Assembly (NCBI GenBank): GCA_024305745.1
Contig: JAHRBS010000007.1
Location: 2,046,001-2,110,000 of the forward strand
DNA from: Polyporus tsugae
Taxonomy: Eukaryota > Basidiomycota > Agaricomycetes > Polyporales > Polyporaceae
Direction of reading: 5' to 3'
Length of the DNA stretch: 64,000 bases
Shown: one piece after another, positions 44,901-56,460 of the stretch
How the letters are laid out: the number at the start of each line of letters is the position of its first letter
Position numbering within the stretch: the stretch's first letter is position 1
Made by a program: the position numbers and the translations under genes
The notes under the pieces: generated by a model
What the model was told of the DNA's origin: nothing
The model's input: the letters and a program-made list of their open reading frames with translations, nothing else
The model's database searches: none

Positions 44901-46130
44901 GCGCCGTTGAGCGGTGCGGTTCCTCCATGTCAAGAGTGTCCGGCGAAGTATCAGAGAATCCCGCGCGTCGGCGATTTGCTCGCCCGTCGTCTTTTAAGCT
45001 CCATGTGAGCATGGGCGGTGGCACAACATGGATGCTGCACTTACGATAATCCATTCGTAGCCCTGCTTCCAAACCTCGTAGCACCGTTCAACAAGTCGAT
45101 CATTGTAGAACTGGGCAGCGGTTTCCTCGTCTTGCGCCTCCTTGACTCTCCTGAAAGCGTCCTCCGCGTTTACCACACTACCCCTCCGTTCCCTCTGTTG
45201 CGGGAGAGGGGGTTGTTTCGGAAGGGGCTGAGTAGGTACCGGAGGAGAGGGTTCGTGTCTCGCACCGAATCCCCTCGCTGAAGGCATTTCCTTGCCCTTT
45301 CCCTTGTCCTTGTAAGGGATTGCAGGGGTCTCATCGCGCACGACAGCACCGTAAGACGGGGGTACACTCGACGTTTGCGTGTTGGTCTCCGCGGCGGTAT
45401 CAGCATCCCAGCGTGGAACAGCCGCCGTACGTGCACGGGCAGCCAGTCGACGGAGGATGTCAGAGGGATTGGTTTCGGTAGGAGGGCCAGTGTCAAGGCC
45501 GAGGGAGTTAGAGGAGACCACGGTGGCTGGTGAGCCGAACCGGCGGATAGGGCGTGGTGTATCATGGCCATTCGGGTCGGGGTATCTTCTGTTGACTGCA
45601 GGTCTCGTAGGGAGATCATCTTCGGTATTTTCCACGTCCTCTTGATGGGAGTGTAAGGTGAACGTATCAGGCTCGCGGGGAGGGTAGGGAACCTTTGCGA
45701 TCACGCCCGGGCGGGAGGGTGTAGGGGTGGTTCGCGAGACTCGGGTCGTCCTCCCACCGCCAGCACTAGCACCAGCTTTGGGGACGTACCCCTGCTGCTC
45801 CTTCACCATGTTCCACTTGTCCGCCCAGTTCTTCCCCTTTAGCGTGCCGATCTTGAGAAGCTTCCCATAGTAAACCACCTCGTTCTGGGGATCCAGACCG
45901 CGCTCCTGTAAGACATCATTGTATGCTTTGAAGACAGTCAGAAACGTCGAGGCGGTGGCGGGTGTGCGGCCAATGACTTCATCTATGAAGTCGATCTCCT
46001 CGGCAGAAAGCCCAACGAGTTCTGGTGCGGTTGGCGGGTGGGAATTGTCAGTAAATTCGGAGACGCGTGAAGATGGTACAGCAGGAGCTCGTAGAGGGGG
46101 GGAGGCGCGTGAGGGACGGAAGTGGGCCAT
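41965..46130 (-). CDS. SFI1: Centrin-binding spindle pole body protein SFI1
   Basis: Long helical scaffold that binds centrin (Cdc31) along its length and drives spindle pole body duplication. Thirteen exons (45045-46130, 44434-44990, 44291-44381, 44057-44240, 43678-44001, 43550-43623, 43392-43492, 43249-43337, 43032-43195, 42906-42980, 42723-42849, 42608-42668, 41965-42553) give 1173 residues. The N-terminal third includes a helical domain (ELVGLSAEEIDFIDEVIG...TFLTVFKAYND) and a disordered linker. The middle, residues about 330-980, has many Sfi1 repeats with Trp spaced by aliphatic and basic residues (FYYTWQHK, FFDRWMARL, WRLQL, FHVWTAK, FTAWKRK, FDKWRERY). The C-terminus is Ser/Pro-rich with SP sites, plausible CDK targets. 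The third intron (44241-44290) starts GCATGT after CAG, a GC-AG intron. Confidence 0.93.
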
Positions 46131-46354
46131 GTCTAGTACTCCATGACAGACGGTGACGGAGGGCAGCAAGAGCGAGACAACAACTCTGCCGTGGCTTCAG
46201 ACTGAGACTGTCCTCGCGTCGCGCGTCAGACACGTGACCCCGTTGCGCGCTAGCTGCCAACTCTGGTGGGATTGGCACGTATTCATACAAATGGTGTTAC
46301 AAGGTAGAAGAATGACAGTACAACGTGTCCTATGATAATAAATTACTCCTCCAG

Positions 46355-47817
46355 TTAGAAATATACTCGCAATGCCGATTGGATCGTCGATTCCGCAGGA
46401 CAGTAAGGGCATTTCACCCGACTATATATGCGTTGATGAGTGACCCAGTCATAAATTATAACACGGTAAATGACATACCCTCCCGGCTTGCTCAACTTCT
46501 GCAAACTCTCCTTGGTGATGACATGTCCGCAGGCCAACATCATCGGGGGATTGGCTTCGGTTGACTGCTCCTTCGACACCGGGCAAGCGAAGATGGAGTG
46601 ATATCTATTCTCCGCAGGTAACGGTATCTCAATCTGGGAGAATATTAGCGTCTAGGCATGTTGTCGGTTCAGAGACAAGCATGAACTCACTGGAAGCTCG
46701 TCGGTTTGGCTCCACTCGCTCTTCCGCTCTCGCATGACCTTGCGCCCCTTCTCGATACGTGCCAAGGCTCCACCGCCACCGATATCCCCAATAACACGGA
46801 GTGGCGCCTGCCTGCTCATTCCAAGGCTAGCACAGTATTCGGTGGCAAACATGCTTTGGAGGTCAGAGTGCACCGAAGGGTCGGCGAGGTCTGCATACGG
46901 CGACTTCAGGAGCTTGCTCATCGGAAGGTACAGAACACATGTCATCAGTCTCTGCACTTCCGCTCGATGGTGGACGAAGAAAGGAGAGAGGTAGGCACGC
47001 GAGTAAGCAAGCGCCACATCTTGGTTGGGGGGATACGAGAGCGCCAGTCGGAGATACTGGAATCGATGCAGGTAGAATTCTAAGGAGGAAGACCGGCTGT
47101 GGAGGAAATCTCGATGACGATGCGTCCACCTGCGAGCACCAGTTGTCAGATGAAGGGGCCAGCACGCCAGATGGGGGCAGGACGAACTCTAAGGCGGGGG
47201 TTACATCACCTTGTCGTAACGAGGTCATGAGTCGATGCAAGTCCATGAACTGTGCCCGGTGCTCCTGAGAAATCGTGACATCCGATTCCTGAAACACAGC
47301 TGCAATCAGATAGACATTACGAGGTAATGAGAAATGGGCTCACGCTGAGGAACGTTTCGGCCGTCTCGAACTGGCCTGTTCTCAGGAAATGCATGGCGAC
47401 CGTCCTCTCGAGCGCCAGTTTCGCCTCAGGGGACGAGAACAGTGGCTCATACGACGGAAGAGGGTTCGTGAACTTCTGCAGGGCAAACCATTTGGTCAAT
47501 AAACCCGACCCCCTTCGGGGTCTCCCCTCAGACAAACTAACACCCACCTTGTCTAACGCCTTCCCAACCTTGGCAAGTGCATTGTACACATCCTTCTGTC
47601 TCTCGTCAATTTCCTTCTTCTTGTCCTCTGTCGTCTTGGCAAGTGTGTCCAAGGCGGTTTGCGACCCGGTACCATTTGAGAAACACTCTTTGGCGTTGCG
47701 TAGAGATTCCAAGAGAGCGTCGAGGGACTGATCGATGGATTGGGCCTTGGCCTTGCCTGCCGGGGCACCAGATGCAAGTTTCTCGAGTTTCGCAAGCTCC
47801 TTCAGAGGGCCATCCAT
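46355..47817 (-). CDS. RMD5: E3 ubiquitin ligase subunit RMD5/GID2 (GID/CTLH complex)
   Basis: RING-bearing catalytic subunit of the GID (CTLH) ligase, which degrades gluconeogenic enzymes and other targets. Exons 47548-47817, 47344-47475, 47188-47288, 46691-47129, 46479-46633 and 46355-46421 give 387 residues. An N-terminal coiled coil is followed by LisH-like and CTLH segments ([45 protein letters not shown]) and a CRA-like region. The C-terminal RING is degenerate, as in RMD5 proteins: ACPVS (Cys331), ACGHVI (Cys349, His351) and KCPYC (Cys370, Cys373). The ATG at 47817 is the first in frame. A 207 bp divergent region separates it from NSA1. Confidence 0.94.
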
Positions 47818-48024
47818 GGTCGTACGGGAGAGGGGATAAGGACGCTGCTGAGTCGGGCGAGCCGTTGCGGGTGGCACGATATAGGCGCGGCCTGGTGCCT
47901 GTCCGTGCCGGCGTGGTGCCCAGCGCTAGCCCGCCCCGGAGCCCGGGGGCCGGAGCGGGCGCTGCGAATTTGGCTCTTTCGCCTCCCGAGCATGCGCAGC
48001 TCTGTGGGACCCAACTCATCCACT
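47818..48024. promoter_or_regulatory. Bidirectional promoter region, RMD5 / NSA1
   Basis: Only 207 bp separate the two divergent start codons, so promoters and leaders must overlap or abut. The region is GC-rich with no obvious TATA box. Confidence 0.5.
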
Positions 48025-49550
48025 ATGCCACACTTCTACGCTGGAGACGAACTTGGTGCTCTGAAATCCATATCATACACGCTTGGAGATATTCCCAAGG
48101 AGTGGAAAGCAACCACCACAGTGCTGGTCCCTGGCAGCTCGTCCGGCCGCTCTAAAACTGTCCAGAAGCTTGCTTTGCACCATGCTCCCGACTCAAGTAC
48201 TCTGGTATTGACTCCGTTTTTTTTTTCCTGAGACCTCCTCGGTACTCATTTGTCTTGCTCAAGGGCAGTTAGTTGCAGTACATGCAGATGGTTCTGCGGC
48301 AGTGCATGCAATCCATGGGGACTCACAACTTTCGGTGGTGCACGAATGGACGGAGGGACGGCTCAGAGAAGGCCAGAAGTTTGTTGGGCTTGCTGTGAAC
48401 GAGAGGTTAGTCCTATGATCTTAAATTGTCAGTCAATTGGCTCACTCTTGAGTAGTACAGTGTATACCTGCACGTCCAACGGCGCTCTGCGTCGCACAAA
48501 ACTTCCGCAAGCCGAGTCTGAGCCGTCGTCGTCCCTCTCAAGTTTACCTATGCGGCTCTGCGAATGGCGCCTTTCTGAGGATGCACGCACCTTTGCATAC
48601 GGCGGAGAAGAGGTGGAACTGTCGCTTTGGGATACGGAGAAAGCATTTTCGGAGCAATCGCCAGTCGCTGAGCCCGCGTCCACGGATTCCAAGAAGAGGA
48701 AGCGAGGAGACCAACTACTGCCAGGAGAGGTATGGCGAGCCAAGAACGTGAGTATCGAGCAGTACTGTTCTTCCCGTCGTGCTCCTAGAGCAGGTCCTGT
48801 AGGTCCCCAACGATCAATTGGGTCTCCGCCAGCCCGTCCACAATATTGCCCTTACGTATCTGCAACCGTCTTTCAACCCTTCCCATAAACAACTGCTGGT
48901 TGGTACCGCCAACGGAAGCGTAAGGCGGTACGATACGCGGGCTGCACGCCGGCCGGTATCCGACTGGAAAGGCATTGGCAAGGTCGGCGGTATCGGCGCC
49001 GTCGAGAATGGCTTCCACGAGCAGTATGTGAAAATGCCTCTGCTTTCCACCGATATTAATGGTTGACGATTCTTCTAGTGAGGTGTTTGTGGCAGATCGC
49101 GGGAGCACGTTGTCGGCTCTCGACCTCAGAAATGGACGAACGATGTATACCTACAAAGGTCGGAGGGCCGCATAGACGGTCTTTTACAAATGTTGACATG
49201 ATTCTTCCACAGGCATCTCCGGCGCGATTACGTCTGTCGCACCGGCGCATTCCGTTATGGCGTCAGCTGCGCAGGACCGTTATGTTAGGTTAAACTCAAC
49301 TTTCGGGCCACCAACTGAGGCGGAACAACAACAGGAGCAGAAAGGCGAGGTGCTGTGCAAAGAGTATATGAAGGTTGTCCCCACTGTCGTTGTGTGGGAT
49401 GGCGTCGTCAGCGCAGAAGAGACACCAGTCGAACGCGAAGGAGAAGAACCCGAGGACGGTGTATGGGACGCCATGCAAGCAGCAGGAAGCGACTCGGAGG
49501 GCGAGGGGAAGAGTGCTCGTGGTAGGAAGAAGAAAGCTCCGAGGACATAG
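48025..49550 (+). CDS. NSA1: Ribosome biogenesis protein NSA1 (WDR74 family)
   Basis: WD-repeat assembly factor of pre-60S particles. Exons 48025-48204, 48269-48405, 48456-48747, 48803-49023, 49079-49158 and 49213-49550 give 415 residues. Typical motifs: MPHFYAGDELGALK at the start, a seven-bladed propeller with VAVHADGSAAVH, YTCTSNGALR, DARTFAYGGEEVELSLWD, VWRAKNVPNDQLGLR, LLVGTANGSVRRYDTR, KGISGAITSVAPAH and SAAQDRYVRL, and a Lys-rich C-terminal tail (GRKKKAPRT) as expected for nucleolar location. An in-frame ATG at 47992 could extend the N-terminus by 11 residues. In exon 3 the acceptor could be 3 nt earlier. Confidence 0.95.
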
Positions 49551-49651
49551 TCGGCAGTCCCAAATGTCATGCTCGAAAAGTATATTACTGAGATGCCGCT
49601 ACTGTTACATATTCATGCCGCGGTGTCCAGTATTAATACTATATGTACAAC

Positions 49652-50990
49652 CTACAAGCCTCCGATGACACTCTTCCAGTTGTGCGCTTTCTCGAAGCCA
49701 TTCCGACCGAATTGGTAGTCGATGATGGTGTTCTGGATCTCTTCACGTGAAGTCATGACGAATGGGCCATACTGCACCACGGGCTGGTCAAGGGGCTCGC
49801 CAGCAACAAGCACGAACTCGGTGTTGTCCTCGGTCGCAGTCAGCTCTGCGCCATTCTCCCCCGATCCCGCCGAAAGCACCAGGGTGTGGAACGGCCCGTG
49901 TGTGATATCATCGGGCCCTATTTTGAGACCGCCTTTCAGAGCTACGAGCAAATGTTAACATATAGCACGACGTCGTCCAAAAGCCGCCAACTTACTGTAG
50001 ATGAACGATGTCCATCCCGCAGCTGGACACGAAGGAATCAGTCTCTGCATACGCTCGGTAATGCATGTCGACTTACGAATCTCCTGGAAAATCTTCCCAG
50101 GATTCTTGAAAATGACGTGGAAATACCAACAGCCTCCGAGTGGCCGCACGGGTGATTCGACACCGTGGCTCTTTCCACTGATCACGCGGACTTTGACAGA
50201 GCCATCCTCGCCTTGAGGGAACGCCTGACGAACCCTGAAAAAAAAGTGAACATAAGCAGTAATGTGTTGAGAGCAGGAGCATACTGCTTAGGATCAAGTT
50301 CCTGGTACGTGGGGTCTACCATCTTGTGCTGCTTGGGGAGGTCCACCCAGAGTTGCAGACCACGGGGTTCGGGAATGCCATCGCCAGATACAGGCATCTC
50401 GGCGTGAATGACTTGCAAGCTTGTAAATCCATCTAACCAAAGATCCCAGACTCCTGTTTGAATACTCACTTCCTTTGCCCTAATGAAGTTCCAGACGAGA
50501 GATAAGGTTCAGAAGAACGGCCAGTGCGGAAAACAACTTACCGCACACATCCATTGCACACCTCCGGCCTTGATTTCGCCCTTATGACCAGCCGAGTCTT
50601 CGTGGCGGCTTGATCTGCATGAAAAGGAGATGAGTTCTGGTTGAGGACTTTGATAATAACCCACATACCCTTCGAGCATGTATGTCACGGTGGCCTGGCC
50701 CCGGTGAGGATGATCAGGGAAGCCCTGCGTCGACATCAATGAATCATCATATCTCAGGGGTTGGCAACCTCTGCTTACCGCTCCTTTCGAGATAGTGAAG
50801 TGATCTAGCATGAGGAACGGGGTGAGGTTCTTCAGCTGCGGTGTGCCGATGGAGCGTCGCACGACGGCTCCGGCTCCCTACAAACGCAGAGGGTCTCAGA
50901 TTCTGTCTTCTATAGGAATCGTACTGCGCCTCTTACCTCTTCAGTCTCGACCGATAGGACCTTCTTCGTAACCGTTCTTGACGTCGACAT
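49652..50990 (-). CDS. Pirin (cupin-fold iron-binding protein)
   Basis: Pirins are Fe-binding bicupin proteins; some members act as quercetinase or as nuclear cofactors. Nine exons (50937-50990, 50779-50877, 50669-50724, 50542-50614, 50470-50479, 50285-50411, 50077-50234, 49996-50022, 49652-49941) give 297 residues. Metal ligands of the N-terminal cupin are visible: His56 and His58 in FPDHPHRG, and His100 and Glu102 in IIHAEMP. The second cupin contains LVLSAGSGENGA and EPLDQPVVQYGPFVMTS. Exon 5 is 10 nt and encodes GKG plus one base, next to the metal-binding HAE motif. The gene ends 101 nt from the NSA1 stop, tail to tail. Confidence 0.95.
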
Positions 50991-51449
50991 TCTCGCGATG
51001 TAGCAAAGTAGACTGGATGTTCGGTGAATGTGCAGAGGATTTGAACGGAATGGAGATGAAGAGATGAGCGAAGTCCGGCGCACTTTTATACCTGCGGGGG
51101 GCACGGAACATGCTGGAATCATCAAACAAACCCCTCTCCTGCCTGCCTGATCCAGCAAAAGCGTCCGCACGCACTCTGCAGCAGCGACGCCGAACGTCTC
51201 GACCGTCTCGGCGGAGCATCTGTAATCGGACTGCCACGTTTGGCCAGAACGGTGCACGCCACATGACGTAACGGCCGACGCACGTGAATAATCGCACTTA
51301 CGAAGCCCATCCGCGGCAGGGTTACCGCTGAGTGTCGAACGTTTCGAGGAGTATCGGAAACAAACGCGCAGTACTACGCGCGTAGCTACATGTAAGTGTA
51401 CAGCGTCTATCGTAATGAACAAGGGCATCCAAAAGTCCATGACAAACCG
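50991..51449. other. Intergenic between permease and pirin genes
   Basis: Pirin promoter and permease 3' region; no gene supported. Confidence 0.4.
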
Positions 51450-53575
51450 TTACAGTGACTCCCAGATTCGCTGCCACCTCGTCCGAGGGCCCCTCATCTC
51501 CTGCTCCTTGTTGAAGCGCTCTTCCTCCTCGTCGATCTCCCGCTTGCCGGTGATGAGGTCGACCTTGTCAGATGTGATGAGGGTGCTGCGGTAGTAGACC
51601 TTGTACACCCCGTAGAAGAGGACAAACGTCGGGAGGGCGATGTACGAGGTGACAAAGGTATCTTTCGTGAATGGGATGAAAGTATCGAAGCCTGCGACGC
51701 ACAATGAGCCTGACGATTAGCTGGCGAGCAGCGACAACATACCTTTGAAGATCGTGATGATACCGGTTGCAACGAGGGCGAACCAAGACCCCCAAGGTTG
51801 GAGAGGTGCTTTGTAAGGCAACTCGTCGCGAGACATGTCCTGCGCCTTCAGCGCCTTCATAAACCGGATGTGCGTGTAGCAAATGCACATCCAGGTTATC
51901 GCGCCAAACGTGGACACCAAGTTGACAAACCAAGTGAACACTGCAGTCATCAGGTCAGCACGCAACCCTATGTTTGATGATTCGAGGATAAATCACCTTT
52001 TGCGCTACTAGCGGAGACGTTCAGGAACACAAGGCCACAGAAGGCCGTGCAGACAATCAATGCGGGGTATGGAACACCCATGCGGTTGACTCGCGCGAAG
52101 ATCTTCGGGGCCTGGCCTTGAACTGCAAGACCGTACAAGGTACGAGTGCCAATGTAGAGATCGGAGTTTGCTGCACTGAGTACGAAGATCAAAATGGAGG
52201 CGTTAATGATGTGGTTGAGGACTTTAATGCCCGCGAGGGTGGCAGCTACGAACGGTCGACTGACAGTCAGCATCCTATTTCTTCAAGGCGTTATTGAACA
52301 AGACCTACCAACGACGAAAGGAGAAGCCGCTGCACCGGGCTTCGACTTGTTCGCGACGAAGAGTGTCTAACAATTCCTATGTTAGATCGAGTCTCATACT
52401 CGCCGTGGGTAAGCTCCAACTTACGTTGTTGGTACTCGGAACAACCAAGCCGATAACAAAGACTCCGCCGACGTAAAACACCAATATACGGAAGAACGTT
52501 CTCCGAATGGCGATCGGGATGTTCTTGCGCGGGGCCTGCGCCTCGCCCACGGTAACACCGATCAGCTCGGTACCGATGTAGGCGAAGAGCGCGTTCGTCA
52601 AGGTGCTCCAGAACCCAAGGAAGATGGAGAGGTGCTCGTTGTGCACCTGGGACTTGAGATAGGTGCCCATGGGTCCGTAGGGGTGTTTCCAATAGCGGAA
52701 GCCCAAGCGATCGTGTCTTGGGTTGCCGCCAAGGTCGATAATGATACCCATAAGCAGAAGGCCAACAAGCGTGATGACTTTGATGCTGCTGAACCAGAAC
52801 TCGAGTTCACCGAATACGCGAACACCGAGCAGATTGATGGCAAAGACTATGCAAGCACTGGTGAGTGTACATGTTAAGAGAGAAATGAGGGGTTTGGGAA
52901 CTCACTCAACGCGATGAAGATCACTGTGTGAAGCGGGTGCACCATAAGCGATCGAGACCGGAACACATCTCCAGAGAAGACTTACCCATCCAGATCGCGA
53001 TGTGCACCTTCTGGGTCCAGTACTGGATGACGACACCGGCAGCATTGATGTTATTTGGCGTGACAATGAGGTATCTTCGAATCGCTGAATCAGACTGGCG
53101 CTTTGAACAGGACGTAGGCAGTCACGTACTTCAAAACATAGTTCCAGCCAAGCGCAAAGCCAAATGCAGGGTCGACGAACCGAGTCGCGTAACCGGGGAA
53201 ACCCTTCTTGTGTGGCAAGTACGCAGCCATTTCGCCGAGCGCAACCATGACCAGGTAGCATACGAACCCGACGAAGCTGTACCCCAAGAAGATTCCGAGC
53301 GGGCCCCCGCGCACGAGTGCAGTCCCCGACCCGATAATCAAACCAGTCCCGATAGCGCCTCCAAGCTATGCTATCCGTCATCGACATGCGTGTCCCATAT
53401 ACGGATCGAAGTAGGGACGTACCGCGATCATCGAGATCTGACGCGCTGACAGGTCTCTGTGGAGACTCTTCTTCTCCTCCGGGTCGACCAACATCTCGTG
53501 TGCGTAGTAGGCATCCTTCGCCAAGTCGTCTGAGGAGCCTTGGCTACGCGACTCGCGCTTCTCCAAGTCGGCCAT
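51450..53575 (-). CDS. Amino-acid permease (APC superfamily, fungal YAT type)
   Basis: Plasma-membrane amino-acid/proton symporter. Nine exons (53423-53575, 53130-53365, 52986-53074, 52906-52923, 52425-52846, 52309-52366, 51997-52245, 51743-51940, 51450-51691) give 554 residues. A charged N-terminus (LHRDLSARQISMIA) precedes the conserved first helix GGAIGTGLIIGSGTAL. Later signatures are GFPGYATRFVDPAFGFALGWNY, FAYIGTELIGVTVGEAQAP and SDLYIGTRTLYGLA, with about twelve spans in total. The C-terminal tail is highly charged (EIDEEEERFNKEQE), the usual site of ubiquitin-controlled turnover. Exon 4 is only 18 nt, inside a transmembrane helix. Substrate range cannot be read from sequence. Confidence 0.95.
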
Positions 53576-54421
53576 TGGTCGTGTGCGCGCCGTCGTCTAC
53601 ACCTTTCGTTTTGCGGAGGGCGTGGTTACACAGGGAAGCGAAGGGCCGGGAGAACAAGGAGGGAAAGCAGCGCGGGTCACGACCGTAGGACTATAGACTT
53701 GTTAGCACGGCGGCGAGGACGGGTCCGGGCAAGGAAAGAAGAGGGCGGTGCGGGAGACATGATAGAATTCTTATAGAGAGAGCAGGGCGCGTACGAACAG
53801 GCGGCAGAGAGCCTATGATAAGTACCGCCCATCAAAGCACAGGCCTCTCGCCAAGCAAGCTTCCCCACCGCTACCCCGTACGTCCCTGCCGAGCCACGGG
53901 CCGCAAACACTTGGCCCCCCAAGTACGGGTCAGATAAGGTGCGATATGTCAACGATATGTTGAAAAACCCTTCTCCAGTCTTTGGGCTCACCGGGGCTCA
54001 TCGAGTCTCCACTGTCAACCATGATAGCGCGCGCCGCTCACTGTCCAACGGTGTCCACGGACCACGGTCCACCTGACAGCCGAAAGCCGGCGGGAGAGCA
54101 TTTCCTAAGTGATAGAAGTCGTCTAGTCGAAATCGATGACCGCTGACGGAGGAGGAATTCTTGAGGCATTCGACATGATATTTCAGCCAGCAGTTTCCCC
54201 GGACCGCAGCTCGCATGGCCCTGCGGGAATGTCGCCTTCAATACAGAACTATGACGAAGACCCAGCGAAGCATGGAAGCCATGTTGCAAACAAGAAGGCC
54301 AAAAGGCGACATTGAGCAGGTACTAGTGGAAGGAGACATGTATGTGTACATTGTCCTGAGCGACCATGAAATATGGAGTAGTTTCGACCATTTCGGCCAG
54401 TTGTACGACCTATAGTTGTTA
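53576..54421. other. Intergenic, no gene recognised
   Basis: 845 bp between two genes on the same strand; should contain the permease promoter and the 3' region of the enoyl-CoA isomerase. Nothing else seen. Confidence 0.4.
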
Positions 54422-55750
54422 TTACAACTTGTGCTTGATCTCCTTCCTAGCAATCTTCGCGAACCGCTCAACAGGTATCCCACCCTCGAAACGTTCAGCC
54501 TGCGCGTAGCTCTCGCGGAGATTCACCGAGTCAAGACTATGCTGATCGTTGAGGCCAGCCTTGATGAGCTGCTTAACGCCAAGGACAGCAGACGGGTCTA
54601 AGCCGTCCAGCTCCGAGAGGACATGCTTGCGCACGGCGGCATGGAACGACGGGACAGGTTGCTCGGGAAAGATTTTGCTGCGAGGTTCGTATCAGCAAGG
54701 GCAAGCGTCGTCACGGATAAGCTCGGTGCCTTACTTGATGAAGCCACACTCAAGAAGCTCTTGCGCTTCTTTTTTCTTCCCGAAAATTAGCACCTCGTTC
54801 GCCTTCGCAGCGCCCACTGTGGAACATCGGTAACAGCTAGGCATGTCGGCAAAGGGATGAATACTTACTGCGGTTGCGGAATGACACGCTAGATCCCGCT
54901 TCGGCGACAAGGCCTACGAGTACATCAGTTAACGACGTGGAGGACGTAGAGAAGCAGGACATACCCAGGAAAGTAAAGGGTACTGATAACCACATACTTG
55001 GCAGCGCGTAGATGAAGTCAAAGTGTCCGAGGAATGCTAGTAGCGTGCGGGGCTCATGAGGGACCGTCGTTCACCATATCATATGAGACTACAGACCTGC
55101 AGAAATACCTGTGGAAGCAATGTGTATCAGTCAATACTAATCGGCAGTGGCGTTAGTATCGCAAGAAGCCCCTACCCATTACAGGACCATTCACCGCCGC
55201 GACCAAAATCTTGCTATGCGAGTACAGCTGTGAGTCACTTGCTTAGCACGAATATACGAGAGCCAGCTTTGAAGGTTCCTGAACGTACTGCGCGGCTGAC
55301 ATCGGTGTTCACTGGGGCGACGGTCTCAGCAAAGAAGCTCCGAACTGTACGCTGAGACGGGTCCACAGTCCTCTTGACGCTAGTCCCACTGCATTGGAAG
55401 AGGCGTTCGGGGCTCAGAACATACTGCATAGGTGGTTCGATATATCTGACGCTTACGCGGAGAACCACTTCCCGTTTGCTGTCACGTCATGAGCATGTAG
55501 GATACTGTTCCCCAGTGCTAGATATTACTCACCTTGCCAGATGGTCGCAAGGACATCTTGGCGCTTGTCGATCGCACGCAGGGCCTCTGCAAACGCATCG
55601 TAATCTGCCACCATGAAAGTATTGAGCGAGTTTTGCCGGAGTGCTATGACTTTAGCACGAACCGGCCCTCTCAATGGCGTTCAACGACTCCGGCCGGTTG
55701 AATGTGATGGTGGCAATGCCTTGAGAGACCTCGACTGTAACTTTCGACAT
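54422..55750 (-). CDS. Peroxisomal enoyl-CoA isomerase/hydratase (ECI1-like)
   Basis: Crotonase-fold enzyme of fatty-acid beta-oxidation; the resemblance to yeast Eci1 suggests Delta3-Delta2 isomerisation. Ten exons (55663-55750, 55533-55604, 55455-55476, 55289-55388, 55176-55227, 55097-55108, 54965-55036, 54869-54913, 54735-54816, 54422-54677) give 266 residues. The fold signature runs ITFNRPESLNAI, then oxyanion-hole motifs FSAGTSVK and AVNGPVMGISA, then FIYALPSMWLSVPFTFLG and AEAGSS. The C-terminus is His-Lys-Leu, a PTS1 variant comparable with the HRL of yeast Eci1. Exon 6 is 12 nt. Hydratase versus isomerase activity cannot be decided from sequence alone. Confidence 0.9.
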
Positions 55751-56460
55751 GTTGCTTCGCTGGTTATTTGGCGTATTGTCAGGAGAGAGATGGTAGGGAA
55801 GTGAATGGGTCCTCGAGGGAGGGTGCAAGGAGGTGGGAACGAAGAGTTGGGGTGATGCACGCAATTATACCCACGACGAATCGTCGAACGTCGTCGCCTA
55901 GACACAGTCTGAACTACTGATGGGCTCTGTTAGCTATAGCCTGTCAAGGTATCTCCGCGCATGCGTAAACGGGAAGAAGATGAGAAGACGGCGGCACGCT
56001 CGTTGGTCAAACATCGAATGAATCATTCAATGCGGCGTCCCCCGGCGGTATCGACGGGATCCCCACAACCGGCAATTGTGTCACCGATGGCCCGGAAGCC
56101 CGACTCGGTGGAAGTCAAGTGGAAGTTGATGACAAGAAAGGGTGCGCCTCATTTAAGCGCGCGCTGCGCCTTGAACATTTGAATGCGCAGGCACCGCTGG
56201 CGTGAGGCTAGCATCATCCAATACTGACCTGCTCATACCCGCTGATCAGGCCGCAGGGTTGACCTTCGAAGGTTCAACATTCAGACTGCAAGCTTCAGTA
56301 CTCAGAACCGATCTTACCAACTTGAACCCTTCTGGCGGCTGCATCTCCCCGGGAGTCTGAGCCTCGCACGCCATCTCACACGATTACCACGCCCTTCGCT
56401 AGCGTCCACAAACCACGGTCTCGAATAAGGACGGCGATTCGTGACAAAGACGTCGTTACT
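55751..56460. promoter_or_regulatory. Divergent intergenic region, ECI1-like / BET2
   Basis: 710 bp without a supported gene. It carries the promoters of both divergent neighbours. Confidence 0.4.
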
